Source: Odontesthes bonariensis
Taxonomy: Eukaryota; Chordata; Actinopteri; Atheriniformes; Atherinopsidae
Direction: 5' to 3'
Assembly (NCBI RefSeq): GCF_027942865.1
Contig: NC_134526.1
Span: 8,891,284-8,955,283 of the forward strand
Length of the DNA: 64,000 nt
Positions within the stretch are counted from its first letter, which is position 1. Every line of letters begins with the position of its first letter. Of this stretch, positions 48,752-60,979 are shown piece by piece. The notes under the pieces are model-generated. The model made no database searches. It saw only the letters and a list, made by a program, of their open reading frames with translations, and had not been told where the DNA came from. The position numbers and the translations under genes are program-made.

Positions 48752-49102
48752 GCAGAAACCGCAAAGACATGTCAAAGTTGTTATGTTTTAGATTAATTTT
48801 AAAGGCTAACATGGACAGCGTGCTCGTGGACATCAGTTTTGGCACACATGGGTCATGGAACTTATTTTGTGTTTTAATGGCACAATTATGTATAACCAGA
48901 ACAAGAGGAGAAAGGCTTGACTATCATAACACCAATTACTGCCTCACACCTTCACACAATCTATTTACATGGCAATTTGAAGCATTTTTAAAGGGAGAAA
49001 TTGAGTGGTATGAGGAAGTTGTTGGAAAGTAGAAGGCAACCAAATATGTGAAAACAAAAGTTAGATGTTTTTTATTTTTCAGAAGGAAAAAAAGAGCACC
49101 GA
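48752..49102 (+). pseudogene. Relic of a third type-B apol gene, exon 1 and intron 1
   Basis: From GCAGAAACCGCAAAGACATG onward this matches B1 from 43470 and B2 from about 60963, including the ATG codon (48769). A short deletion removes the TAAGTGAAA after the ATG exon, so the splice donor is gone. Homology stops at about 49102 and exons 2-4 are absent. The 87-codon ORF starting at 48769 reads through former intron sequence and is not a gene. Confidence 0.75.
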
Positions 49103-49425
49103 ATTGGTTAATACAAATAAAGAATACAACTATGGGTTTTGTAGTCCTCGAATGTCACAAGCAGCATAATGTTTTTTTAAAAAGCTTTAAATCTCTTGAT
49201 TTAAGAAGTTAAGTTTTTTTTTCTTTGCCCCTGGATTTTGTGTATGTGTATATATATATATATTGTTCTGTTTTAATTCAAATATTTGTTCTATTTTGCT
49301 TAAACATGAGCCCATTCTACATGATTTGTAGAATGCTGTTAACAAAGCATCTAGCTGAGTTAAGCAAAATAAACTGATCTCTTCAGTCCCCAGACGTTCA
49401 GCCTGAAAACCACAAGCCAAGTTAA
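49103..49425. other. Spacer, no gene seen
   Basis: AT-rich sequence with a short (TA)n at about 49250-49263. No supported feature. Confidence 0.4.
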
Positions 49426-50027
49426 AGCTGCAGTCTGCAACTCTTTTTCAAGCATAATGCCTGGAACTGTCCGGGGATTCTGAAAGTAGTACATTAAATA
49501 CCCCAATACAAAAAAAAAAAGAGTTCTCTAGGTCCCCTATATGTCCCGCTAGGTCCCTCCAAAGCCAGCAGGTTTGTTTACAAAATTGCAGACCGGACCG
49601 GTGTAAGGTAACCAATCAGGTTACGAGCTGGGCTCTGCTGCCTGTCAATCACCGATTGTGCACGCGCGATACAAGGTAGGCTCGTCCCCACGCTTATTTA
49701 TCTGGACTATTGAACTTCATTACGGGCTTGTCTACTTACTGTGTCTTCCATGATCGCAAATGACAGGTGAGTTGATGAAAGAGGAGTCGTGTAGGCGCAT
49801 CTGGCGTGCACGTCCACGTGCACGAGTTCTCATGTGTTTTGATGGGGCGGGACAGGAAGTTGAATAACTTTTTATTTTTCGGTTAAAAAAATAAGCATTT
49901 CTTGCATTTTGCGACTACGGAGGTCACCGTTTTCAACTTCAAGCGTTCTGATAGATCATGTAAACTCTTAAACTGCCAAAACGTAGGACTTTACGTATGA
50001 CAACAACAAATCCTGCAGACTGCAGCT
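49426..50027. mobile_element. TTAA-flanked MITE, 602 bp
   Basis: TTAA on both sides (49422-49425 and 50028-50031). The terminal inverted repeats are AGCTGCAGTCTGCA and TGCAGACTGCAGCT. The interior is unique and non-coding, with CpG-rich parts. Same insertion type as the elements at 12397, 35247 and 48295. Confidence 0.88.
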
Positions 50028-50712
50028 TTAACTTCCACGCTCAGAGAGCTCTGAGGTACCTCCAGTGCTGAGTTAGGGTAACAGCGCCCTCCTGTGGTGG
50101 CCTCTCAGCAGCACTTTGGACTGTAGTCTTTATTTTCCCAGTATGTTTCTTGTTGTGACTTGAATGTAAAGATAACTATAACTACATGTTAACCTTGGGT
50201 ATGTGTTTTTGTTTTTATTATATTGACTTGTTAAACTTTATCAAGTAAATCAAATCAAAATGATAACACATCATTCAGCTTTTAGCGTTTAGAAGTGCAG
50301 TGACCTAATATGGCCACAAGAGGGGGCAATTATTTGCATGAATGTTCAGCTTGGGAAAAGCCAATTTTATTTTATTTAGTTTTTTTTGGTTGTTGTACAG
50401 AATATTTATGTCGAGGAAGAGTTGACATTTAATCTGGCAAAGGGATTATCATAAAATTCCCTCAATGCCTTATTGATTTTGACAAAATTATTGCAGAATT
50501 TACAACAGCACAACAGAGGTAGTGGACGTACTTGTGTGTGAACTACAAGCATATAATTAAGCACTTTGTAGAGCCACCTGAGAATGAAAAGCTTTATTTA
50601 AGAGCAGACCATTTCCAAGGACAGCTGTGTTGTTGTGCTGCAGTGTTTTAATGATTTCCAGGTTCCCCAAATTGCTGACATTCTTTTTCTATGAAGCATA
50701 ACAGGAAGTACT
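50028..50712. other. Spacer, no gene seen
   Basis: Two short CCACAAGAGGG / CCTCCTGTGGTGG-type motifs common in vertebrate repeats; otherwise nothing supported. Confidence 0.35.
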
Positions 50713-50749
50713 ATATATATATGTATATATATATATATATGTATATATG

Positions 50750-50785
<36 letters not shown>

Positions 50786-50875
50786 CATATATATATACAT
50801 ATATATATACATATACATATACATATATATACATATATATATATATATGTATATATATATATGTATATATATGTA
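50713..50875. repeat. Long imperfect (TA)n microsatellite
   Basis: About 160 bp of TATATA with regularly placed GTATAT and CATATA units. The Tyr/Ile ORFs on both strands are artefacts. Confidence 0.95.
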
Positions 50876-50936
50876 GCGCCATAAATTTCACTCATTTCAT
50901 TATTAGGCATTAAACGCAGCAGCCGGCACATGAAAG

Positions 50937-51044
50937 ATGTCATCCAAAAAAAAAAAAAAAAATCAGGCTCTCAGAAAAGAAAAGAAAGGCAAGAGAGACA
51001 AAATGAAGGAAAGCAACTGCTTACTGATTTCTTTCCCAAGAAAG
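50937..51044 (+). pseudogene. Exon relic of a ZMYM1/TTF-type hAT transposase
   Basis: The ATG is followed by a lysine run and then, in the +1 frame, [18 protein letters not shown] and LLTDFFPKK before a GT donor (AAAG/GTGAGC). The basic SG..KRK start ending in a LTxFF motif is typical of the first exon of ZMYM1-like/TTF-type hAT transposases. The A17 tract is out of frame by one base, so the ATG no longer reads into the body. Broken remnant. Confidence 0.45.
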
Positions 51045-51125
51045 GTGAGCCCAAATGTCAAAATTACAGCCTACTGTAACTGATTATCCCATTCACATTC
51101 CGTTGCATACCACTGTGATACCAGC

Positions 51126-51887
51126 CATGGCCGTAGCCAGCTATGAGGAAAGCGAGGTCTGGACCTCGGTAGTTTTCAGGGATTTTTTATTTATTTATTT
51201 TTTTAATCTCGGTTTTCGCATACACGTTTCAATTGACGTTTGTGTTTACATCACTTTCGTGCATGTGTGACTGCGTGGTACCATTTGAAAGGTCTGTTTC
51301 TGCCCTTTCCAATGGTGTGTATAACACGTGTGTGCGCTCCGTAGTCGGTGAAGTACCGTCAACATAGTAGCTGCATACCAGTAATCAGTAATAGAAAAAT
51401 TAGAGAATTTGACGAACGATTTCCTCTGCCACTCTGCAGTGCAGCGGCGATTGCTATATACTGACGGAAAGCTCAGCTCGAGCTCTTTTATAATGATATG
51501 ATTGTTATATCGATGTCATGTATGGTTCGTGAATAAAGAAGACAGCACCTTGTTATAGCAATGCACATTTATGCAGGCTGGAGACAATTTTTCACATCTA
51601 ATTTAGTACTGAATTCAATATAGCCCATAAATCTTTATAGGTTGTTTAGCAACAGCTATAGCCTACAATATGCATTTATCCATCTATATTTAACTCTATT
51701 TTTTATATTGGTTAGTTAGCCTTACTCTATGCCTGGCCAAATGGCCTTTGCTTGTACCAAACAATATAGGCTTGCATTGGGAAATAATCAGGTTCTTTTT
51801 AGCTATGGGTTCTTCTTACATTATAATGGTTTATTTTGCTACTAGCCTCAATGTGCAACACTGCTATATATTAAAAACTATATAATT

Positions 51888-51936
<49 letters not shown>

Positions 51937-52006
51937 AAAATTTCAGTGCGCGCTATGTGCGCGCATCATGGACCCCGCCTATTCCTAAATCCTGGCTACG
52001 GCCCTG
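51126..52006. mobile_element. Nested non-autonomous hAT element, 881 bp
   Basis: Terminal inverted repeats CATGGCCGTAGCCAG and CTGGCTACGGCCCTG (near-perfect) are flanked by the 8-bp target duplication ATACCAGC (51118-51125) / ATAGCAGC (52007-52014) with one mismatch. An 8-bp duplication is the hAT hallmark. The interior holds a (TA)n run (51890-51934) and no coding region. Confidence 0.8.
51890..51934. repeat. (TA)n microsatellite
   Basis: Uninterrupted TA run inside the nested hAT element. Confidence 0.9.
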
Positions 52007-53461
52007 ATAGCAGCCGAAGTCAAATAATTAAAAAATAATCTCTCATTTTGTTGGCTACCACATAATTGTGAAATAGAAGCCATATTTGTCTTAAATGTAT
52101 TTATTTTCATAATAACTATTAGCCTATACAAGTGTCCCAAAAGCCTAACATAGGGTTGATGTTGGTTCAAATATGCATGGTAGTGGTTGTTCCTGGGGCC
52201 CCAAATTTGGTGCTACGCCCCTGGTAGCAGGTGTCTTAATGAATTTACATTTCCGCCTCATATTGTAGGTCACTGTTTTGTTCACACTGAAGAAAACATG
52301 AACTCTTCTTCCATGACTATTAGCTCATTGAAAAAAAAAAACTTTTGATGACAACAGAAGGAATTGGTTTGTGAGGGGAATCTTAGTCTTAGTCTTAGCT
52401 TGGGTTCCAGAGTGAAGGCTATAGGTGCTGAACAGGCAGTATGACGAAGAGGCTGAGGAGGCGGCTGCATTGTCCTCACAGGTACCTTCTGTGCGTGTGA
52501 CTGAAAGCATCACACACAGCTGACTTTAATGTCACTGTCACACTGCTTTTGTGTACTTTACTGTTATTTTGTTTGCTTTATTTCCCTGACTGTCAGTCTG
52601 TCCTCATGCTGCATGCTATGTATATATTCTTCTTTTTTTAGGTCCTTTTCCCTCTCATGTTTGCTTTTAGCTTTTAATCCTTTCTGATGTCATTTTACAC
52701 CCCTTCACACCTTCCTCTTATTGTATCGCTTTTTGATCATTTAGCATAATCAGTTTATATCATTTGCTGGGCATGGCTAATTAATTTTTGCAGCTATTTC
52801 AACATCAAACAGGTGTGAAGTGTTTGACAGATAAAACGAAATGCTTTCAAACAAAATGTACATAATTATGTTAAGAATTTTTTTTAAATAAAACAGTGTA
52901 AAATGTACAGTGAACCGGAAGTAATTAATCACAGTCGCTCAGTTTAATTCAATAAATCCCATGCAGTGGCAGGTCAGAACATATGGCCCCTGTCCTCCAT
53001 GGGACCACGATGTTTAGACCCCCTGATCGACCAGTGCTGACATCAGATGGTGTTTTTTCTTTTCGCACGCAGTGGGACGCCTCAGTGCAAAAATGCAAAA
53101 AAAACCCATCTCAAAACATGTTGCAACAAGACACTTCATATCATTTAGTATGAAGGTCAGCAGTTAAAAATCTGGTTGGTCAGTGTTTGCTGTTATTCCG
53201 CTATTCAACAAGGGGAAATATGCTTCTTGTATTTCAGTGGGGAGGCATCCCTACAGAAATATAACCAAAGTGAGTATTTCCTACAGCCCCTGAATGCATT
53301 TTCAGGAAACGGGCACTGAAAAAATGACAGCGCTTTGCTGCTGACGTCATAATAGATCCGTTGAACGAAGGAAGCTGTGCAGTGATTGGCTGTCTGAGCT
53401 GTGGCAGCTCGGCTGATTGGTGTTTGTGGCTTCTGGTTGAGATGTTCAGCACAGCTGATGG

Positions 53462-54805
53462 CAGACCCGGCGGCAGAGACAAGCTATTGGACGGGCATTT
53501 AAATGAGTAGGGGGGGGGGCCCTAGCAGGGGGTCTGGGGGTCCTCCCCCAGAAAATTTGGTATTTCTTAGATGCAATTTTCTGCATTTTAACCGAATTGT
53601 GGGCCCCGTTTCAGCCCAATAAGGAACTGTCCTTTTGTTACTAAATACGTGACGATTCCATTATTTCAAGGGACGGTTGGCAACTCGTTTAGGCAGCCCT
53701 GGCAGACACATCACGCTTCCTTTAAAGTAGGCATTCGGAGACATCTCGAATAGCCTGCACAGTTTAATCCACTCTGTATAATCATCGGTGCATAAATTGA
53801 ACGCAAAGGCCAGATCACGTTTGCCCCTTTCTAGTCGCCATTAATACTACTACACACAACGAGCAAACAGGAGCGCAACAACAACAGCAACGCCCACGCA
53901 CGGCCACAGTGAATTCAGACTGGCGTTGAGCCGACATCAAAACGCATTTGAACATGTAGTTCAGGGTCGGACTGGGAAAAAAAATCGGCCCTGGCAATTC
54001 CCCCCCCCCCCCCCTCAGTATTAATTAGTATCTCCAATCTAATTAAATAAAAATAAAAAACGAGCACAGACCGCTCAGTCAATGGCATGTACCCATAGAA
54101 AAAATACACACCCAACACACAACCTGACTATCGGCTAACAGCCATGATCAGTAACCTACACAAACCCAGACACATAATGGCTCGGCGGCCAGCAATCGGA
54201 TAAACCAATGAAGTGAATCAATCCTGTGAAAGAATGAAAATAAGTGAATAAAACCTGCACCCATCCATTATGAAGTTAACTCTGCCAGCCCCATACTCTT
54301 GCCCCTGCTCAGCCAACTCCTTGACGTCGGGTATGGTTGGTAACGTTACTGCGGCTAGCATTAGCAACGAGGCTGCTAGGCTTGCTAAATCGGTAAGCAT
54401 TAGGCTACTGAAGAAAGCTAGTCTTTTTAGCTACGTTATATTATTATCTTTCTTCTTGGCTATAACCTTTGTTTACGGCCACTGGCCCTAACCTGACGCG
54501 TTAGCTTAGCTGTCAAATCACCGGAAGTTTTCACCGGAAGTACTGGCGCACACACAAAAGCTCTCTCCAGACATATCTTCCTTTCATTCCGCCCAGATGA
54601 AATTTAACGCCACTCTTCGAAAATCAGAGAAATTTAAGACATTTTAAGACCTTAAAAAACGTATTTTTTATTTAAGACTTTTAGATCGTGTCCCCTCAGT
54701 GTTTGAGGCAATCTCCGGTCAAACGTCAAAGTGAACCCAGGGGGGGCACACCGGCGTGGATGGGGGGGCAATGCCCGCGAGTGCCCCCCCGTGGCGCCGG
54801 GGCTG
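53462..54805. mobile_element. hAT element inserted in the apol A2 promoter, 1344 bp
   Basis: Flanked by the 8-bp duplication GCTGATGG (53454-53461 and 54806-54813). Unit 1 has the same octamer once (31319-31326), so this is an empty-site-proven insertion. The ends CAGACCCGGCGGCA and TGGCGCCGGGGCTG are imperfect inverted repeats. It contains a second hAT-like terminus, CAGGGTCGGACTGGG (about 53953), followed by a C run, so it may itself be composite. No transposase is recognisable. It separates the CRE/CCAAT boxes from the ISRE and first exon of A2. Confidence 0.88.
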
Positions 54806-54926
54806 GCTGATGGAATCTATCAGCAGCCGGTCTGCGCCACCAAACTGCTAAACAAACACAACCTAACTGACTGTGGAGGCATGACTGTGAAAAATGGGTG
54901 TGGTGCAGCTGCTCGACGTAAGGAAA

Positions 54927-54941
54927 GGGAAAAACGAAACT
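54927..54941 (+). promoter_or_regulatory. ISRE-like element of apol A2
   Basis: Same sequence and spacing (122 bp before the 14-nt ATG exon at 55063) as in A1, but now about 120 bp downstream of a hAT insertion instead of next to the CCAAT boxes. Confidence 0.5.
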
Positions 54942-55062
54942 GAACATACTTTGGATAGATTGAGAAACTGTCTCACTGGAAACTCAGACCGAAGTTTCCT
55001 TCTTTACTCCTTTCTGTGAAACTTCTCCGGGTAAAGGTGGTCCGCAGCAGCTGAGGAGAGAC

Positions 55063-58000
55063 ATGCCTGCAACAAGGTAAAACCTGAACGCGTTCACCTG
55101 CTCAGTGAAAGAAAGGTGCCCTGACGACCTGAACTTAAATAAATAACATACTTTCAGACTTTCAGATTTAGCTCTTTTCTCCATCTGCTTTTCCGTCTTT
55201 AATCCTTTTGTCTTCGTAGTTATTCCAGGCCAAACAGACGTGAAACATAAAAGGCCAAATGTGTCGAGTATATTGCAATGAATGCAGATTTGTGTGGCAG
55301 AACTTTTATTTGGTGGTTGGGTGGTTAGCACCGTCGCCTCACAGGGTTTCGGGTTCGATTCCCGGCCGGTGCCTCTCTGTGTGTTCTCTCCGTGTGCGCG
55401 TGGGTTCTCTCCGGGTACCCCAGCTTCCTCCCACCGTCCAAATTCATCCAAATTCATGCATGTTGTCTCTAAATTGTCCCTGGTGAGTGTGAGCGTGTTT
55501 GTCTCCGTGTTGTCTCTGTGACTGGCGACCTGTCCAGGGTGTACCTGGTAAAAGCAGTTCTATGATATCTGTTCTGAAGAGATGATATGATTTGTAAAGC
55601 AAAGCGGTGTGTGACTAATGCCTTTAATGCTATTGTATCTGCATATGCACACATATATACACATATATGCATATGTGTCAGTGTGCAGGACCATGCTACA
55701 TAAAATGAATTCAATATAGATATCTATGAAAAATCTTAAGTTGATTCTGTATATGAAACAATGACTACATGGCCCCATCTGTTGGAAAGGATGGTGTCAG
55801 GACTGAGTTGGTTTTATAGCTGAACAGGTGAGGTTTACTTTATCCAGCAAACTTCCTGTTGGCAGTCTGTAATATCCAGGAACTTGACACCTGACACAGT
55901 TTACCTGTGTCAGGTGGGTAAGGATGGTCAGAAAGGCAGGTGGCGTCCACTCTGGATCTGTTTGTGTGACGGCATCAAGAAGAGCATCATGGTTATCTAG
56001 GTAGCTGAATCCTTTGCTCTCAGTGGATTCTGGACTTTATGGTTCATTCCGACTGGAAAGGCATTTGTTTAGTTCTTTTTGTTTCCATTTTTTAGCTGTT
56101 TGTCAGAAGTTGTTTTTGTTATGTAAGTAAGTCATTGTATGTGTGTTGTGAGCTGTTGTCTTTCTCCGTTTGTTTGCCTCTAGTCGTGACTGGTGTTGAA
56201 CTCACACTGGAGATGAAGAGAGGCTTTGTGATTGCTTTTAGTGTTTTCCTGCCACAGCAGAACTACTCTATCTCTCCTCTTAACAGTCATTATGCCAAGT
56301 AGTACAGAACACAATACAAAAGCTTCACAGGAGACATCAAAGAATGCCAGATCGTATGTTCTGAACAAGTTTTTCTGCCTTTTTTTTTTTCTTGTCTCAC
56401 CACTTTGTGATGCTTTGTTTTACAGAGCAGAACTGCAGGACACCCTGCACCGCTACACTTCAGATACCCTCTCCTACATCCACACTGTGAGGGGTTTCTG
56501 TGAGATGTTCTCTAAATGGATGCTCCGGAGGAAGACCGAGTTGAACATGATGAGGGACATCAAAGACCGGATTGATCAACTCAACCTCAACATCAGCAAG
56601 GTTACAAAGTCAGAGAACAAAGGTAAAGCCTTTTGGAGATATGTGAAGAACAAATTCAACCCAAAAGCAGACAGCAGGCGAGCAGAGCTGGAGGAGGAGC
56701 TGGATGAGGTGTTAAATGGCACTCTGGAAGGTTTGGAGAAGCTTGACTGCTTCCTGGATGCAGTGGAGAAGCTGGCTGTCACCTCTCTGCATGTCTTCAC
56801 TGAGAACCAGGTATTATCCCTGCCCGAAGAGATCAGCCACGATTACGTTCAGGCTGTCATCACAGCTGCACGAAACATCTGTCCACTTCTCCTGGAGTTT
56901 AAAAGGGAAGCGAAAGCCTTCTTCCTTTCCAAACTTCAGAATGTGGAGGTGCTGGCACATCAGCTGGACAAATACATTCAGACCTCCAAGAACATCTGTG
57001 AAAAGATGGAGAAAAGGTAAAACTGATATTAGGTTAAAGAAATAACATGCGTCGTTGCAGAAATGGCATGTCCTATAAAATGAATTCTGTCTTTCACAGC
57101 TGCTTCAGTGACTTTTGCCTGAAGATGACCAGTGAAGCTGTGATAGACCTCAGTGTGGATTTGTCTGAAAATGACATGCAAATAATGTTTGATCACATTA
57201 ATCAGCTCGATGAAATCAGGTGAGTTTTACCAAGGTATGGGACTGAGAGAAAGTCTTAGTCATTTTGTTAGATTTTGTTACCATGGAGCCAGACTTTAAA
57301 AGTGGTCTTGAGCAATAGTCCTGAGGGTCTTTGCTACTTTCTCACTGGTTTTCAGTTCAGTCCCACTTAACACTGACTTATGAATCATTCAAGCATATAA
57401 AAGGCGCCGAACTCAATGCATGAACCAGCAATGTGTTTACACACAACAGACTACTCGGCAAAGAACCGTATTTTCCGGGCAACATCTAAAGAAATGAGTG
57501 GTGGTACTGAAAGTGTTTGACTATATGTCTTTGAGTGACTGACACATCAAATTACAGACATCTGCTGGTTTTAAAAAGCAAATCTTGGATGGATTTCCAT
57601 TCGATACAGATATGCGTGGTTACCAGATGATAAACTTCTGACTCAGATGATCACCTGTCTTTTCTTGAAGCAACATTTAGGCCCAATTCAAATCCTTCCC
57701 CTTGGCCGTATCCCTCCGTTTTGCAGGGATGTGGTGCCCAACACCCTGTTTGAATGAGCAGTTCACCACTGCTCCTTCATCCCTAAAAGAAAAGGGGCAA
57801 CATATCCATGGGAAATGGAGGGGAAAGCTATTGGGGCAAGTTGTGGCAATGGGATTTAGAGATTTAAGCGAAATGCCTCATCGTATAATCATTGAAATAT
57901 TGCAGCTATAGAAAAAAAACGTCCTCTTTTATCCTCTCAGGACGGACCCACACTTCCGGATGGTGTTCTTGTTTCAGGAGGAATCCTGCTCTGATTTCAT

Positions 58001-58889
58001 TAAAGAGTTTGATGAGCGACAACCCAGGATGCTGGAGTTTCTCAACCAGCTGGAGGAGAACGCAGTTCAGCTGGACAGGATGAATAAAGGGGCAAAGATC
58101 TCCAGTGTAGCTGGGAGCTCAGTGGGGGCTGTTGGAGGGGTGCTCTCCATTGTTGGTTTGGCACTAATTCCGTTTACAGCAGGAGTGTCTTTGGCTCTGA
58201 CGATGACCGGTGTTGGGCTGGGAATTACCAGCGGAGTCAACAGCCTCGTCACCACTGCCACAGAGGTTGGGGTCAACCGTACACACCAAAAGAAAGCCAG
58301 TGAAGTCTTCCAAAGCTTCATGGAGGACGTGACGAAACTCCAGGATTGTCTGGAGGAGGTGACCAGACAAACAGTTGCCAGAATGGAAGATGATAACCTA
58401 GGTGTGGCTGTGGGAGTAGGCAAGGCGCTTTGTAAAGTTGGCACTGTTGGAAAACGCATTGATTCACTTGTTGGTCTACCTTCGGCTGCTAAGCTGTTAA
58501 AAACTAAAGAGGTTGTTGCAAGTGCTGGCAAAGTCATGGCTCAGGAAGGAAAAGCTTTACGCAACATACCCAGGGTGGCTTCGGATATCCCAGATGTTGG
58601 TCAAGCAGCAGTTAAAGGGACTCTGTCCGTCTCCAAGTCAACCAGAGCTGGTTTTATCGCTCTCAATGCTCTCTTCCTCGGCATGGATATCTTCTTCATC
58701 TGCAAAGACAGCATCAGTCTGGCCAAAGGAAGCGAGACTGAGGTCTCACAGTTCATCAGAGCCAGAGCTGCACTCTGGAGCTCAGAGATCGACTCGTGGA
58801 GGAAGAGCCGTGACTCTCTGAATGAAGGCCTGCAGACATCAGAGAAAAGGGAAGCTGTCCTGGAGACACCATTTTATCTGGATAGTTAG
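55063..58889 (+). CDS. Apolipoprotein L-like gene, type A, copy 2 (apol A2)
   Basis: Exons 55063-55076 (ATG, 14 nt), 56426-57016, 57100-57219 and 57941-58889, all GT-AG and phase 2; 557 residues (573 with the alternative first exon 56292-56353). It is one residue shorter than A1, by a 3-nt deletion in the linker near the KFNPKADSRR segment of exon 2. Nearly all of the other amino-acid differences from A1 fall in that same exon 2 linker (for example RRKTELNMMRDIKDR) and in a short stretch of exon 4 (KRIDSLVGLPSAAKLLKTK). The hairpin GGVLSIVGLALIPFTAG and the C-terminal GFIALNALFLGMDIFFI are intact. Intron 3 is the empty site for the 917-bp foldback of A1. The frame is fully open, so this copy is probably functional. 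Its promoter is split by a hAT insertion. Confidence 0.88.
55310..55545 (+). mobile_element. tRNA-derived SINE (unit 2)
   Basis: Paralogue of the unit 1 SINE; B box GGTTCGATTCC at 55352-55362. It differs by a few bases. Confidence 0.8.
56292..56353 (+). CDS. Alternative first coding exon of apol A2
   Basis: Identical to 33668-33729 in coding content, with the same acceptor upstream and GTATGT donor downstream, followed by the same stop-free 72-nt intron (56354-56425). Confidence 0.55.
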
Positions 58890-58921
58890 ATGGAAACACA
58901 CTGAAATCAGATAATAGATGC

Positions 58922-58981
<60 letters not shown>

Positions 58982-60979
58982 ATATATTCATGAATAAATA
59001 TTTTTAACAAAGCCAATTTTAAAATGTAACTGATCACTAACATGTTGAGTATTTCAAAATTGATAATGCTTTACGAAAAAGAAAGATAAATAGAATCACT
59101 GCTTTATGTAAATAACAAAGAAATCATGCTGCAACATAATCTTTCATGTTTTTTTTTTTTTTTTTACAGAATCTGATATGAATTTGTCCCTTTTGCACTA
59201 TGATCGTACAAAGATTAAACATATTACCAAGTACATGCAGTTCTATCATGTGCTGGTATCATATTGCTTTCCTTCTGATTTTGCTGCTATTCAAAATCAC
59301 TGACATCTTCAAGGTACTGCACATTCGTAATTTTTACTTTAGTCGTAACGTTTTATACATTTGATCTTTTTTTGCCAAACACTAAAAACCTGTACTCTGC
59401 TCTTGTACTATGTGGATCAATAAAGACTTTAAAGATGAGGCAACACTTAACTTTTTACAAAATAGTTCTTTTTTCAGCAATGATCTGTAGGTGTTTTAAG
59501 CATCTGTGGAGCAAACGTCACACTGAACCGGGAAACTTTTGGTTATACGACATCTTCAGTAACAAACTTTAAATTCTTTTGTTATCTGCTTAGTATTTAC
59601 ATTTAAAGTTGAAATATCGAAATAATTACATGTCAAACCACATAAAATAAACCTATCTTACGAGAAAGGAGTAAGAAATGGGTGAATCTGGATCCCCCTT
59701 ACAACTCTATTAAGGAAAGAAAACACTTGATGATCTAAAGTATGTCGAAAGAAATATGAAGCTTCCCCGTATTTACAAGAGTAAATATGATCTGACATGT
59801 AAACTAAAACAAAATCATGTTTTAACACACAGCTCTTTATAGAGAGGTAATTCTGTCTCTGGCGAAGGGAAAATACAGCCGCAGCGGTAAGAAGGTTGCT
59901 GGTTTGAGTCCTGGCTGGGGCCTTGCTGTGTGGTGTTTCCATGTTCCTTTGCAATATGGGAGTTCTCTCTTTGTGTTCTGCTTTCTGAGTTTGTTTCTTG
60001 TTACTTTTGAGTTTAGTGCTTTGTTATTCCTGCCATGGCATTGCTTTTTGATTGATTTATAATAAATCCACTGTTTTCTTCATGTTAGTCCTACTTTTGG
60101 GTCCAATTTCTTTAAATCCTCAGGCCTTTGATTGTGGCAGTAAGACCAAATCTCTCCATATTCACAAGAGTAATTAAGCATAATTTGACATGTGTAAAAT
60201 AATGCATGATTTTTTTTTAAAACACTGCTTTAAAGTAATGGAATACCAACAAAAAAGACTCAATTAGTATCCCTGCTTAAAATTTGTTAAGAAAGACAAA
60301 AACCTCAACATTTTTACAAGAATCTATCCGAATTATGTGCAGAATAAAGCATGTGATGTTTGAAAAAAATATTGCACATCATAGAGAAAGGACATAAATG
60401 ATGTCAGACTGTAACTTTTCAAACTGACCACATTTCCTACATCAGGATGTGTTCCCTCTGCATTAACAGGCGAGAAGAAGAATTTATTTATTGTGAGGGA
60501 AGAAGTGGTTTTAAGACAAAAATCAAGATAATACCTTAAAACCTGTGTAAAAATGATCTCACTCTACAATTCAAGATTTTATCTTGAAATTCTAATTCTT
60601 ACAACATATCAGCTGAAAAAGAAATAAACGACATATGATTAGGAACAAGGCTGATATATTTAGCCAGGACAAAATGTATTTGGAAGAGTACACTTTTCCC
60701 CATTAAGTCTGCGTTCAAAGTGAAAACTACTTCATCTATTCTAAAAGTGTTGTGTACCTACGTCACGTTATCACAGCGTTTTAGATCTGCTTCATGTTCT
60801 TAAAAAGAAAAGGCTGTGGGAAAACCAGCCCTGGCTTGCAGCCCGGGCCGTGGTTCGGGCGCAGTACGTCGGGAACGACTTTTCAGCGAGCGCGCGCATC
60901 TTCCGCCGCGTGGACGCGTCTCGACAAAAGACTTACATTTCTAAACTTGCTACTACTTAGAGGCAGAAACCGCAAAGGC
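58890..60979. other. Intergenic between apol A2 and B2, no gene seen
   Basis: It holds the (TA)n(TG)n microsatellite (58922-58987), an AATAAA about 110 bp after the A2 stop, the SINE head fragment (B box 59901-59911), and the G+C-rich B2 promoter (60830-60920) with the IRF-type AAAGTGAAAACT at 60717-60728. About 75 bp at 59690-59765 have no counterpart in unit 1, where the foldback element lies. Confidence 0.5.
58922..58987. repeat. (TA)n(TG)n microsatellite
   Basis: Counterpart of 37229-37290, with more TA and fewer TG units. Confidence 0.9.

Larger units (their letters stand above)
50873..52223 (+). mobile_element. Outer hAT-like element (decayed, left end uncertain)
   Basis: The right end CCCCAAATTTGGTGCTACGC followed by CCCTGG is the terminal repeat of a common teleost hAT family (antisense CAGGGGCGTAGCACC). 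A weak counterpart, GTAGCGCCATAAATTT, occurs next to the TA tract at about 50876. Inside are a coding exon relic (50937-51044) and a nested second hAT (51126-52006). The right end abuts exactly the start of duplication unit 2. Confidence 0.5.

Noticed and set aside
48769-49032. 87-codon ORF starting MSKLL
   Set aside because: Its sequence is the former intron 1 of type-B apol genes, open by chance after a 9-bp deletion removed the donor.
50598-50943. Tyr/Ile-rich ORFs on both strands
   Set aside because: Translations of the imperfect (TA)n tract.
51055-51270. 71-codon plus-strand ORF
   Set aside because: It crosses the border of the nested hAT element and its target duplication.
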